Shown here: positions 20,073 to 31,744 of the stretch, piece by piece | How positions within the stretch are numbered: the stretch's first letter is position 1 | Layout of the letters: each line of letters starts with the position of its first letter | NCBI GenBank assembly: GCA_002286855.1 | Contig: NRSV01000052.1 | Coordinates: 1-64,000, forward strand | Origin: Bipolaris cookei | Lineage: Eukaryota; Ascomycota; Dothideomycetes; Pleosporales; Pleosporaceae | DNA: 64,000 nucleotides | Reading direction: 5' to 3' | Notes under the pieces: generated by a model | Databases searched by the model: none | What the model was told of the DNA's origin: nothing | What the model saw: the letters and a program-made list of their open reading frames with translations, nothing else | Position numbers and translations under genes: made by a program

Positions 20073-20722
20073 CCTGGCTCTTAAAGGAAATGAATTACGT
20101 TGTGTTTGATGGAAAGCAAGAAAAAACACCAAGGGATGATGAGGATATCTCCGAAAACAAAGCAGTAAGGAAAATATGATTATGAGACTTCCAGGAAAAT
20201 GGCAACCCGTTGTATCATTATGAAACCAAATGGATTAGAGATTTGACAGGGCCACCCGCCTTGGTGACTTGAAAAAACATTGGAGATATCTTGATGATAT
20301 GGACAACGCTTGTCTAAGGCGACCAAGCATACAGCGCTTCATCTGCAACAGGCCCAGGGACCAAAAACAGTACAATCACAATAGGCTAATGATCCGAGAA
20401 TATACGATCAACGCTTGCCCGGTAGTGTTTTCTGCCCCATGAGATGCGTGTTAGAAAACGTTCTCAAGATGCACTCGATCGCAATACCCGCGAACCAAAC
20501 CACGTCACCAGATGGTTCATTCTGTAGTGTAACGATAAGTGCATTAGTGGGTAGAAAGTACTTCGCCACGCAGCTAATCTTGGCCATTAGGCGCTCGCTG
20601 TGCTTTGCCTATGCCGTTAAGAGTTGGGGCGGCTGACATACTGACCGGGTTCGCGCATGAGGGCACGGCACCTTTCTGCCTCACCCGCTCCGGGCAGCGC
20701 ACTGATAAACGGGAACGGTATA
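20073..20722. other. intergenic between SAT4-family gene and a pogo-like element
   Basis: Nothing recognisable. It should include the promoter of the SAT4-family gene. Confidence 0.4.
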
Positions 20723-20805
20723 GAGGTGCCGGACAGGCCAACGCCGGATTACGTCCTCCAACACCAAATATCTGATCAACTTCTACCACTCACAGTATAA
20801 CCAAA

Positions 20806-22563
20806 ATGCAATCAACTGACGTTGCTCTTGTTGCTATTGATGCCTTAAATCCGGGAGAAAAGCTTGTATCGCCAAAATCGCGATAAAATATGGTGTTGAT
20901 CCAGGAACGCTGAGCCGCCGCTACCGAGGCATTTCCACCTCTAGACAAGCAGCTGCACAGAACTGGTAGGCAATCCACCTACAACATGAAGCTGAGCTTA
21001 TCGAATATATAGATAGACTCATCAAGCGAGGCCTACCACCCACACGAAATATTATTCGAAATATCGCGTCGCAGCTGGCCCAGAAGCAGCTCGAATACCA
21101 CTGAGTCGATCGTTTTATTCATCGCTATTCGCATCTTATTATACTCAAGCGCACCACACCTATCGATCGCAGTCGCCGCTGAGCTGGTTCAGAAAAGAAA
21201 CATCAGCTCTATTTTGAGCTCCTGTGCCAAAAAATCGATCAACATGAAGTGGAGCCGCGGCATATATATAATATGGATGAGAAGGGCTTCATGATTGGAG
21301 TAGTCCCGCTCAGTCAGAATCTTTTCTAAAGCTTCTCTCCGCTCTAAATTGAAAAGATATAATATTCAAGACGGCAATCGCGAATGGATTACTCTAATCG
21401 CATGTATCTGTGGCGATGGATCGTATCTAGATCCGAGTATCATCTACTCGAGCCAATCCAGCTCTATCCAGAATTCATGACTTCAAGATTTTGATTCAGA
21501 TATCCATACCACCCGAATCGCCGCATCAGCCTTTGAGTGGCCGAACGATAATATCGGTCCCCAATGGCTTAAACAAGTGTTCGACCTAGCCACCAAGCTA
21601 AAAGCCCGATCTTCTTACCGATTACTTATCATGGATGGGCATCATAGCCATGTAACAATAGATTTCATTAACTATTATGATCAGAACAAAATAGTATTAG
21701 CCATCCTCCTACCGCATACAGCCCATACGTTGCAGCCGCTCGATATTGGATTGTTTAAGCCACTATCTACCGCATACTCAAACGAGCTATCGAGCTTCAC
21801 CGATACCAGCCAGGGGCTGATACCATTCACCGATTCTCATTTTTTCCAATCTTCTGGCGAGCTTGGTGCATGGCGTTCAAGGAATTATCGATTCTCCGAG
21901 CTTTTAGAGCTACTGGAATTTCACCATTCAATCCAGAAGTTATACTCCAAAAATCTAAAACTATAGCTACTGACAGCAATAGAGACGCATTAGTAGCATT
22001 GAATTCTAATTAGGAGAACGATTCGGCAGCTACTCAATGAAATTACGAGCCAGAAACAGAGTAATAGATTGATCTTAGCACTCAATAGAATCATGATGAA
22101 ACTATCCGCCGATACAGCGTTTCTTCAGCGAGAAAATAAGCAGCTTCGGGCAGCTCTCATTAATGAAAGATAGTGGAAGCAGCGTACCCAGCCTGGCACG
22201 CTCGAGCTATCCGACGATTACCATGGTGGAGCTACTTTCTAGTCTCCGCGGAAAGTGCGCGAAGCTCGCCACCAATATGAGCAGAAACAGCGCGATTACG
22301 AGGAGTTACAACACCGAAAAGCTATCGCGATCGAAGCCAGAAAAGAAAGAAAGCCACTTAAAGCTCATGAACTAGACGCGCGGCGGCGGGCGCGGGCGGA
22401 GGCAAAACTAGAGCGCGAGGGGCAGAAAGCTGAAGAAGCTACCCACCGAATAGTCCACCAAGCCGCCCGCAAACAACTTCAAAAAGCTATTAAAATCTCC
22501 CAAATAGGCAAGAAGATTAGCTTCAAACGCCGTACAAAGCCAGCATTAAAAAATTATTACTGG
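20806..22563 (+). pseudogene. pogo-type (DDE_1) transposase, many stops
   Basis: ATG 20806 begins MQSTDVALVAIDALNPGEK. Recognisable parts are KYGVDPGTLSRRYRG (helix-turn-helix), RHIYNMDEKGFMIG (first aspartate, near 21270), LLIMDGHHSH (second) and TLQPLDIGLF (third). A Lys/Arg/Glu-rich coiled-coil tail with RRRARAEAKLEREGQKAEEA ends at 22563. At least six in-frame TAG or TGA codons and several frame changes lie between. Most stops fit single C-to-T or G-to-A changes. It is the most eroded transposase in the window even though all three catalytic aspartates remain. Confidence 0.8.
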
Positions 22564-22677
22564 TAGTGGTAGTGGTAGTGCGGAGCCAGCCAACCGCTTA
22601 GTAGCACTACCATCACCGCGCTCGCGTTCAGGCCGCCCGGTAAAGCTACTAGTCAAACATCAATAGATAGGATAAAC

Positions 22678-22703
22678 CAATAATAATAATAATAATAATA
22701 ATA
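22678..22703 (+). repeat. TAA microsatellite
   Basis: About eight uninterrupted TAA units near the right end of the family-C element. A short run of TGG-TAG repeats lies just upstream at 22560-22578. Confidence 0.9.
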
Positions 22704-22813
22704 CACTACTATACTAGAAGCCTCGTGATAATAGCTTTTGTATGGAGCTCTATAGCTTCAAATTTGTGGTGGTCTTGTTAGGGCAAATCCGGCGTTGGCC
22801 CGTCCGGCACCTC

Positions 22814-24499
22814 TACATGCATAATGCCGAATTGTATGAACCTCGACATATCCTGCCTGCTGGGTAAACATGAGGCCCAGACACTCGCGTGTCACATGAA
22901 TCCTCATCTTGCCAAGTCAAAGAGTTCCACGGCGCGTTGCTGACTGCGGCAGTTGGCTGCGATATCATCACCACAACGCGGCTTTCCGTATAAAAAAATT
23001 AGACGCGACATGAGACCAGGTTTAGTTTGTGCATTCATGATGGTGTGTGTGGCTGACCGGGAACAAAGTAACTTGCAAGGAATCTTTTCTTAGATCTGAC
23101 TGCAGACCCATCCCGCTCCGGCAATTTCGAATTTCTTGGCTACGGAGCAGAGAGATCAACGCCCCGGGGTCTCCTGATAAGCGCGGCCGTGACGAAAATG
23201 AACAAGGTATCTATTCTTGTATTTACCCAGTTGCTACGCTGATAGCTGTTGCCATTTCTGAAGCGATTAATATGAAAGTTTGATGAGCACAAGAAACTGA
23301 GTGCGTGCGTCCATTTAGACGTGGTGAGATGGAAGGAAAGACGGCATTGATGGTCGTATGAAAGACTGCAACGAGAAGTCGGTACGATTTATGCACATTC
23401 GGAAACCGATGGGGTCGTGGGATTGGTAGTGGCGACCTTTGAACCATGTAGCCACCTTGCTACCGCAACTTTGTCGAGCTCCGTTGAAACTGCCTTGGGG
23501 GATCTATTCCGTTTGGGCTTCGATCACCTTAGCAAATGTATGTACGCCCGCTCAATGACAACCAGATTGCCGAATTATGGTTGCGAGAAGGACATGCAGC
23601 CAAGCACAGCGGCAAATGTGTCATGCCTTGGGGTTCTCTGCCTGTTTCACTTCCTCCATTAAAGCTATCGCTTATCTTAGATTTTCATGAGGCATCAAGT
23701 ATGTTGATCTCCCAAACACAAGACTAAGACATTATTGACAATGTCTAACAAAGTCAGCAGCTTGGCGACACGTTTCGTCTCCCAGATATCACGGGCCTAA
23801 TGGTATCATCCATCTATGCCGAGCTGTAGCACCGAAAGTCACATTTCTGGCATATTAGGGTCATGTTCACTCATGGCAAGGCATTGAGGGATGGTCGGGC
23901 TGTTGGCTTGGCCGACGGTGGCCATCAAGAAACCAGCGCATGTATATCCTGAGCACTTCAGGCGAACGCCACATTGGAAAAAACATCTGGTAGAAACCTC
24001 ATCACAAATATTATACTGGCTGCTCGACAGAAGGCTGCCGAAATTCTCCAGGAAGACCATTGAATATCGCGATACATTGGATCACATGTGAGATGGTATC
24101 CCTGAAGTCGCAGAGTCATGTACGTCGTCTGTCTGACCCCACGACTCTTGCGGGTGAGCAAGTGCTCATTTGCATGCCCGGCACACCTGTACATCTCACA
24201 GATGGAATACCCAAGCTCATCACCGATATCTTTCAAGGACCGAAGTGGCGACAGGGTTCGGGTGCGACCGCTGGCCTTGTGTAAGGCGTCAATACGATCC
24301 ACACAGAAAGTACTTATCGCAATATCGAAAGATGTTTTCCAGAACGCAAGCTACAACTTGGGCCATATCCATGAGGAACCCATAAGTTCGTACCTATGGC
24401 AGCCTTTTGTATTCTGACGGCCTAAGTCTTTTAGCCGTGCGTGACTCAGGTACCTGGGCAACGACCATGCTTAGCCTCGAGGATCAATAAATATCACAC
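22814..24499. other. decayed region without an intact gene
   Basis: Several short open frames exist on both strands, but none has a start, splice signals and family resemblance together. A frame at 23536-23727 contains LWLREGHAAKHSGKCVMPWG, which I cannot place. The stretch leads into a tannase-like relic and may contain further unrecognised parts of it. Confidence 0.4.
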
Positions 24500-24765
24500 A
24501 GAATACTACAGACGATCGTCAGAGAGCGGAGAGCATCACGGGTAGTGCGGACAAGTCGCACAAGCATTTCCGCCTCTTTCTTGCTCCGGATATACAGGAT
24601 CGCGGAAAGGGGAGCGGACCCGGAGCTCCACATGATGTTCGGCTCAATGCTTTGATCGATTGGGCCGAACGTGAGATTCCGCCCAAGATCTTGTCAGCGG
24701 AGCGGGATTGGGCCCCTATGTCAAAGGCCGTGGCCATACTCTCAATTGTTGGGACGGAAGGCTGA
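24500..24765 (+). pseudogene. tannase/feruloyl esterase-like relic (C-terminal part)
   Basis: The frame 24526-24765 contains FRLFLAPDIQDRGKGSGPGA, then DVRLNALIDWAERE and PPKIL. This matches the pattern near the C-terminus of fungal tannase/feruloyl esterase proteins (RLFxAPGxxHCxGGxGP, then LxALxxWVExGxAPxxL). The conserved catalytic histidine region HCGGG is changed to QDRGK here, and an upstream EYYRRSSES lies in another frame. These secreted esterases cleave ester links of phenolic acids. Only a fragment remains, and identification is by motif pattern alone. Confidence 0.5.
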
Positions 24766-26039
24766 CGAGAGATCTTTGGTCTCGGCCTGCAGCGTAAGTA
24801 TACGCATATGGGTGAAAATCCAGAGTATATCTTGAGTGGGATTTGCATCAACAGTGCGAACCATTTCAAGCAAAGATCAAACGCACATGATCCATGATTG
24901 CGCAATGCTCAGTAGCTTGACTGCTTGCTGGAAATGTTGGAGCACTTCGAACTGGAGGGTGTACGTACGTGTTTACATAGTAGATCGCACTACGTCCAAC
25001 CATCATGATCGACAGCCCCTTTCTCGTACGTTCTACGCGTATCGCACGATAACTTCGGTGTGATTATTGATCGACGACGAGCTTAGCTGTTCTTTTCCCG
25101 TTTCAGATACACACTTATCAACAACTTCCACAACATTAGTCGCAGGGCTGCCCTATACGCCTCATCTTGATTGGGCCTCATCATTATCAATTCACTACCT
25201 GTGCACTCATTGTAGGATTGTCGGGCCGCAAGCATCACCAGGACTTCCTTGGGCTTGAGCTTGGCGCCCGGACAGACGTAGGACAAACCCACGAGTACGG
25301 CCGACGAGCTGGACGATCCAGTGGTCATCCACTCACATGAAATATGTGATACGAGAAGAAAAAGTATATGTGGCTGAGTCCATCAACGGTTGGTTTTGCA
25401 TGCCTATTGAGCCGCATTCAGCAGCGCGCTAACGCTTCAGGCTTGTTTCGTAGATGCAATTCGGACGGCGGCTCCCGTCCATCTCTGGCCCTTTCGATGC
25501 ACCGCCACTCAGTTGTCGCCAATTTGGGACGCGCATACCCTGTTCAAATGCTGAAACGCTAGGATCCCCGTCGATCACGACCGGCGCCTTACCTTGGGCG
25601 GAAATGATGAGATCCGGGACCACGCTGCGCTAACCAGAATCCACTCAAGACAAATAGCAAACAAAACATAATGCTTGCAAAAAGCTTGTGGAAGCACAGA
25701 CTTCCTCTGGTTCGTCAGGAGCATGACGAAGCTCGTGGGTCCGACACGTCTGTGGTCTTGGGCGTCTGCAATCCAAGACCTTGGCAAAGTAAATACAATT
25801 ACCTGACAGTGTTGAGTCCGTGCAACGGAGATGTGGGCGTTCCGGTTTAAAGCCGGGGTGGTGCCTCAGCACAGCCCGGAGTGAAGGGAGGGCCATAACA
25901 TTCATTTTTTCCGCTGCTCGTAGCTATAGTCATTCATTTGTACCCGCTTTTCCCTTTTCCTCCATTCCCCATTTCACTTCCTCTGTGTATTGTTATAACC
26001 TTTTTTTTTACCTTTGCACAAACTTGGGGGTCACTTGCA
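24766..26039. other. decayed or intergenic region, 5' side of membrane-protein gene
   Basis: No supported gene. The last few hundred bases, rich in TTTCC and T runs near 25950-26020, probably form the promoter and 5' leader of the next gene. Confidence 0.4.
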
Positions 26040-27122
26040 ATGAACGCCTCTGCCACAGTACGGGCGTCATACATCCGCCAGGCGCGGGTGAGCATCATCG
26101 GCCATCCGGTTATAGCACTGCGACCACGCTCTGCTTACGAAGACAAACTCAAAGATTTCATTCATGTTGATCATGTCGAGCACCGTCAAAAGTGTGAATC
26201 GGAGCGAGTTGCTGCATCCGCTGTCTTTGATTTGGAGAAGGATGCGGATATGAAAGAGATATACATCGAGGACAAGTACCTCGACTCGACAGATAACCTC
26301 TCCGTTATGGAATGGGAAGAGTCCAGCTCGATCAGAGTACGACTAAAGAAAATGGTCACTGTCTTCCCCTACCGCGACCCCATCTACCTCGTCGCCATCA
26401 TCTTCCTTCTTGGCTCCATCGACCTTGTATTCAATGCCTTCTTCGACCTACTACCCCGCCTCTATCCTGCCTCTTCCTTTGCCGAAACAGAGGAGGATGT
26501 GGTCGCGGTTCCACTCACAATTCTCATCGGCTCAATCCTCTTCTTCATCGCCGGTGTCTTCGACACTTTTGGTGCCCTCAATGCCGACAGTGGGCAAATT
26601 GGAGCCACCAAGTCCAACCCCAACAAAGTCATGTACCGACCTGCTCTCGTTGGCACACCACAGTTCCGCTGGATTCCTTCCCGGACCAAGCTGTTGGACC
26701 TCACAGTGAACAGCTTGGCATTTCAGGCAGGCCTTATCGTCCTCTTTGGCGGCGTCATCTTTATGTTCGGTGGCATTGTGGATTTCCCCGGTGTGGTGGA
26801 TGAAAAAAGCCCGTACTTTTCCTCCATTGTTTTTGGGCCTCAGGTCGTGCACGGAGTGTTGTTTTTCGTGGGCAATGCCATGCTCGCATATTCAGAGCAG
26901 GAGCGTTGGTACAAACCCAAGATCACGGACCCTGACTGGATAAGCGCTTTCTTGAACACGATCGGAGGTTTTGCGTTTATGATGGCGGGCATCTTTTTGT
27001 TTCAAAGTGAGGGATCTGTCGAAGAGAGTGAGCTCCAGGCTGCGATTGCAGCTATGGTCGGAAGTTGGGCGTTTTTGGTCGGAAGCATCATTCGCTGGTA
27101 TGTTGTTATGGAGGTTTGGTAG
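26040..27122 (+). CDS. polytopic integral membrane protein (YrhK-like domain family)
   Basis: ATG 26040 is the first ATG of an uninterrupted frame giving 360 residues. After about 110 hydrophilic residues, six hydrophobic segments follow: YLVAIIFLLGSIDLVFNAFF, PLTILIGSILFFIAGVFDTF, FQAGLIVLFGGVIFMFGGIV, VVHGVLFFVGNAMLA, FLNTIGGFAFMMAGIFLF and IAAMVGSWAFLVGSIIRWYV. The pattern resembles fungal membrane proteins with repeated YrhK-type units (GSxxFxxGxxxxx), whose biochemical role is not established. No intron is needed. The gene is intact and surrounded by decayed DNA. The domain assignment is from memory of the pattern and is moderate. Confidence 0.72.
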   Translation: MNASATVRASYIRQARVSIIGHPVIALRPRSAYEDKLKDFIHVDHVEHRQKCESERVAASAVFDLEKDADMKEIYIEDKYLDSTDNLSVMEWEESSSIRVRLKKMVTVFPYRDPIYLVAIIFLLGSIDLVFNAFFDLLPRLYPASSFAETEEDVVAVPLTILIGSILFFIAGVFDTFGALNADSGQIGATKSNPNKVMYRPALVGTPQFRWIPSRTKLLDLTVNSLAFQAGLIVLFGGVIFMFGGIVDFPGVVDEKSPYFSSIVFGPQVVHGVLFFVGNAMLAYSEQERWYKPKITDPDWISAFLNTIGGFAFMMAGIFLFQSEGSVEESELQAAIAAMVGSWAFLVGSIIRWYVVMEVW

Positions 27123-28329
27123 TCGCTTTTTCTTTGTTTTGTTCTGGCTGCATTTTATTTTCTTCATTTTTGCAAGGTGTTGTTGGCTTTTTCTTTTCGG
27201 ACAGGGTTCAGCTGGACTTAGGCAGACCTTCAGGTTGCTAGGGTAATGATTTCCTTTCACACGGCGTACGAGAATGTATTCATTATTGTGGGGACATGAT
27301 ACCAAAAGGTTTTTTCTGTAAAGAGATATACTTCTGTCGAAGTGGAGCGCATGTAGCTGCGTCGAAAATTGATGCGCGAGACCAAGGCTTGAGGTCGTTG
27401 CTTGATCGAAGAGCCCGGGTGGGATTCATTCCGAAGCTTTCCCAGTATCTGATTTGGAACTGAATGCATATTTTAGTGCCTTGTGACTAGCCAGTGTATC
27501 AATAACAAGAGTCTTATATCACTTTTATCATCTTCCTTATTTCTCCAGGAGCAACTATTAGCAGAGAAAAAAAACTGGCTTACTCCAATGATTCGTTTAT
27601 GTATTCTGAAGCTATGTGTACAACGAATTTCCGGTAGTGTGGTGTAGTATCACGTGATCAGACTGCAGATATATATTGGGATTTCTTTCTGGAGTGGATA
27701 GGTCACATTCCTCACTAAATACAAACTCAGCAATTAGATTTCAGCTCTGCTTTACCTACTCGATTGTGGGTAACCCATTGATCCTCTGAGCTCGACCTTA
27801 TATCGTGCCATAATAGTCAATTGGACAAAGTATGGAATGGTCTCACGCTACTAAAAAGAAAATCTCTGAGGATTCTTCATTCGAAGGTAGGGTAACTTGA
27901 TCGGTTTGGTCGAGTCGCAAATCCTTGCCAATGGGTCTATATTACTATATCGCTTCACCAACAAAAGCCAGAGGTAAACACTAAAGTTCTTAACAATCAA
28001 ATATTACAAAGTATCGTATACGCGAAAATTTTGTAAGTAATAACACCATATGTTTGTAGCTTTAGTTGCATATTACAATCAGTCGAAAAAGGGGGTTTTG
28101 TACAAGAAGAAATACGATCTAAATGGCTCTAAAAATCTCTAATACATAATCTTCTTGGCCGCAGCTGGAGCAGCTGGAGCAGCTAGAGTAGCGATGAGCT
28201 ATGGCAAGGGAAAACAAGCTGCACCACTTTTCAGCGCCGCTTACGGGCTATGATTATGATGTTAATTCTCCACACTCGAGCCACTGCCGCTACCCACTAG
28301 CTATTTGTCTCCCCGACCCACTCAACATA
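27123..28329. other. AT-rich intergenic region
   Basis: No supported gene. Near 28155 there is a short (GCAGCTGGA)n-like repeat, possibly the start of the prohibitin relic that follows. Confidence 0.4.
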
Positions 28330-28743
28330 GTCACGGTGCCAAAATTACTCTTTCTCGGGGTCATCCACGCTGCTACTATCACTAGTGTGGTGCAATTGTA
28401 TATCTACAACGTCAAGAGCGGCACCCGCGTCATCATCTTCAACTATCTAGCAGGAGTTAAATAGACCATTGTTAATAAGCGCGCACGCTTTTTGACTCCA
28501 TGGCTGCAGATGATAGTTGTATTCGATATTTTGACTAAGCTGCGGGATATCACCACAAAGATTGGAAGCAAGGATTTGTAGATGGTTACTCTAACGCTGA
28601 GGGTATTGCACCGGTTGGCTACAGAAGGCAGTTGTGTTCGATGTTCGGACTGAGCCGAGCAATATCAATATAACGACAGGAAGCAAGGACTTACAGAAAT
28701 TCACCCTGACGCCGAGGGTGCTACTCCGGCCGGAAGTCAAGTA
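28330..28743 (+). pseudogene. PHB1: prohibitin-1 relic with a duplicated segment
   Basis: One frame reads YNVKSGTRVIIFNYLAGVK, stop, RARFLTPWLQMIVVFDILTK, then TKIGSKDL, stop, MVTLTLRVLHR. This matches prohibitin-1 (GHRAIVFNRLxGVK, THFLVPWLQ, FDVRTKPRNI, TGSKDLQMVxLTLRVLxRP), the inner mitochondrial membrane scaffold. A second copy of the middle part follows at 28628-28743 (VVFDVRTEPSNINITTGSKD, LTPRVLLRPEVK, stop), about 114 bp downstream. In it the family residues are better kept. The stop within KDL-stop-MV is TAG for an expected CAG. No N-terminal start or C-terminal coiled coil is present. A working gene must lie elsewhere, since PHB1 is widely conserved. Confidence 0.68.
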
Positions 28744-29123
28744 ACTGCCTAAAATGATGACATTTCTGAGTTTCCTTTCATTTGCATCGCCGATTCGGGA
28801 GGACAAGGTGCCAAGCAAAATACCATGTGAACATCTCATTCACTCTCACGCCCCAGGCAGCTCGCAGAGTATTGCCTTTTCACGCCGCGGGAATCTTGCA
28901 GAGCATTGTCTGGAATCACATGAAGGAGGTTACTGCGGCTTTCACTTTTACCCAAATTTCAATCAGCGAAAATCTCCTGGCAACCTGCTCTTGGCACACT
29001 TTCTACGCACTATTAATATAGCTGCAGTGCCCTCAATTACGACTTTTCTTCTAACACAGTTCTCAACCATCACTCGATTTCTTATAAACATCATACCATA
29101 TACTCGATATACCGCAGCCCATC
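28744..29123. other. intergenic between prohibitin relic and unknown gene
   Basis: No supported gene. The end, with TATAAACATC near 29085, could be a core promoter for the frame starting at 29124. Confidence 0.35.
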
Positions 29124-30584
29124 ATGATGTCGCCTCTCAAAGTACTTGTCCTTGCTATACTGAGCTCCATAACATCGAACCCCATCCTCCTCCCTCACAA
29201 CGCGCATATCCCGAACTTCGAGCTCATGAGTGGCTCTGAAATCAGCAACGAATTATCCGAAGTATTTGAAGTCCCAGAGAACGCCCTCGATAGGGTGACC
29301 AGCTTCGCTCAACCGGAGGTCATACTAGTTATTAAAGGGGCTCCCCACCGTCGTTGCTCTCGAGGAGCAAATCATCCCAACCCGGACTGTATATGATTCG
29401 ACTATCGAACCTGAGGCTGGAATTATCTTCAACATCATCCAAAATATCCCTGAATATCTCAATTCGCTCACTTCAAACCTTGTCGTGGGTCTGATCCACA
29501 CTCTGCTGCTCATAGTGTACTACACGACTTTCAGGCCTCTTGAGTTTGCCTTGAGTCATTATGTAGATATACATCAAATCGATAGGTATGTAAATATTGT
29601 ATACAAACTCTCACCACTTTCGTTGACTAACTCCATCAGGGTATCTATGTTAGATAAAGCCATATCTGAACACTCGTATGCGATTTACTTCTGGCTATCT
29701 CTAGCCACGCTCACCCTCCTGGAGCCGATTCTGACATTCGATTGGGATTATCTTCATCAAGAGTTCCATGCTTCACATGAAGCAGTTGTGAAGAGGCTGC
29801 GCAGGTGCGAAGCCAAGGCTTGGGAACCAACTGTGTTGATCAAGGCTCTTGGTGAAGCCAAAGATTGCTTCAATCTCGCGTTGGAGATCCTTACCACATC
29901 ACTTAACAAGCAAAGTCTCGGATCTCGGAAATGGAGGAGCGAGTTCTCAGTATCTCTGGAGCCGTCAATCAGCAAGACGACACAACGAAGATGGTCAGGA
30001 GCGCAGCGAATTTGGTGCGCGACTAGCACTCTCTTCGTGAACACGTCGGGGATCATTTCGAAACTGTCTCCAAGGCCCAGGCCAAATTTGGCGCTTGCGT
30101 AGATCACCTTACCCAAACCTACAACAGCAACGCCATAACTCTCAACTCTCATTTGGACTGCCTACAACATAAGGTCGATGATCTGGAACGCGAGAACCTT
30201 GCTCAAGCCGCTAAGATTGACACCCTCAAGAGTGCTGTAAGAAGGGCGGATGAGGAAAGGGCAGCCATGATCCCGTTCTATAGGAAACAAAAGTTCAACA
30301 ACTTGGCCACGAACGAGTACTTCCAGAAGGCCATCTCCGAAGCAACCAAAGAACAATTAGCACCGGGGTTCACCGCATACATGACAGCCATGCATTCACA
30401 GATGATTGCTACACTCCAAGCGGTATATCGTACGAGTGGCGGTCATCCACATACGCGTCAGCCACATACGCGTCAGCCTAGACAACATAACAATGAATTC
30501 GGCATGCTGCCTACTAGATACCCTGGTCATGGCTCTCCTGGTTACGGTCCTCCCAATGATCTTCCTTTCAACAAGAGGAAGTGA
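29124..30584 (+). pseudogene. unknown membrane/coiled-coil protein gene, frameshifted
   Basis: ATG 29124 starts MMSPLKVLVLAILSSITSNP, a likely signal or anchor. The coding sense continues in shifted frames: LEEQIIPTRTVYDSTIEPEA after a one-base change in a C run near 29345, a hydrophobic NLVVGLIHTLLLIVYYTTF, a 54-bp GTATGT...CAG intron (29586-29639) that keeps frame, and AIYFWLSLATLTLLEP. After another frame change near 29920 comes a coiled coil (SEMEERVLSI, KVDDLERENLAQAAKI) ending at 30584 with a Pro/His/Gly-rich tail containing two HTRQP repeats. One TAG lies near 30026. The family is not recognised. The architecture vaguely recalls membrane-linked coiled-coil proteins of fungal incompatibility loci, but that is only a guess. 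Confidence 0.5.
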
Positions 30585-31744
30585 GACACGGCTCCCGTTC
30601 CTTTTCTCTGCATCGCTTCGTTTGTGTTCACGCAACATTTCCTCGTATTAGATGCTAATCTGAGTTGTTTACTAGCTTTATACTTCTATGGCTTGGGATT
30701 ATGATCTGATATGCCGAGACATCTGTACGACTGGCGTAGCGTATGCGTTCGTTATCTGCTCTTCTTGCTTTTTTACTTGCTCTTTCCGCTGCGATTTGCT
30801 CTTTTAATGCTCTAGTTTGGAGGAATGATACCCACACCAACTATATAGATTTCAAAAATCATTTATATAATGGTAACTCTGACAGCTCAGCTGGCGGTGC
30901 TGAATGGGGATGCAGCTTGAGCTCTGGATTCTGTTCACTGCTCAAGCTGTACCGCTCCGTCAGCACCGGTAGCTGGGCTTTCAAATTTACTCATTTTATA
31001 AATGATGGTATAGTTTTCGATAATATCTACAAACATAATCCCTGCCAAACTTTGAAATGATATCTTGATGACGAGAAGCCCAGTCCGACACTGTACATTA
31101 TCCGTTCAATTAGGAAGTCAAAGCCAAGGTCTCAATATGAGAAAGAATGCAATACAAGGCAGTGGCAATGATTTCACAGCCCTTTTCCTTGAAGTGATTG
31201 CAGCTACATCTCTAACACCTCGTCAACATCCCAACCCAACATTCCAACCCAACATTACCAACAAGCAAGCAGGCCATGTTGTCCTATATGTATCCCGTTT
31301 TCCCATTTCTATTAGCAACCCTTGCGCTATTTTATGTCGTCCAGTACTTCGCTGCCAAGGCCTCCCGACTCACCATACTTGCGACTCAGGTCTTATCCTT
31401 TTGTTCTGCTTAAATTCTCTCTTTTGTACACCCCCCGAGACTCCCGAACCTTCCGAGTAACGAAATAATCTGCGAGGCATGTCTTTATGAGGAAGTGGCA
31501 GATTTGCTTGATGATACGATATACGAAATACGCCGCATGTCGATCGAATATTAACACATAAGACTCAGAGTGCTGAGAGTGGTCCCGCAATTCCTGCTAG
31601 AAGTCACAACACGCTACCTGCATTTCGAACGAGGACGACCTAACAATGTGATTGCCAATGGAGAAATAGGAGTGATGAAAATTGAACTGTATGAGACAAT
31701 CCGGGTGTATCTGCACAAGAGTTGGGGGAGGATGGAACTTTATG
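30585..31744. other. region with weak coding hints only
   Basis: Holds a plus-strand frame of 105 codons at 30743 (listed separately) and, at 31276-31389, MLSYMYPVFPFLLATLALFY followed by a possible GT-AG intron. This could be the first exon of a short membrane-anchored protein or a relic. Neither has a recognisable family. Confidence 0.3.
30743..31060 (+). other. candidate small secreted ORF (105 aa), doubtful
   Basis: ATG 30743 gives MRSLSALLAFLLALSAAICS, a plausible signal peptide, then a 85-residue part with four cysteines ending NPCQTLK. The opposite strand across the same signal-peptide region reads as a charged helix (LKEQIAAERASKKARRADNE) like the tails of pogo-type transposases. The hydrophobic run may therefore only be the antisense of such a relic. 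I cannot decide between them. Confidence 0.25.

Larger units (their letters stand above)
20723..22813 (+). mobile_element. pogo-like DNA transposon, family C, heavily mutated
   Basis: The left end GAGGTGCCGGACAGGCCAAC and right end GGCCCGTCCGGCACCTC form inverted repeats of about 30 bp with one or two differences. TA flanks both sides (20721-20722 and 22814-22815). The 2.1-kb element contains a plus-strand transposase with many stops. The terminal repeat is unlike those of the other elements here. Confidence 0.82.
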
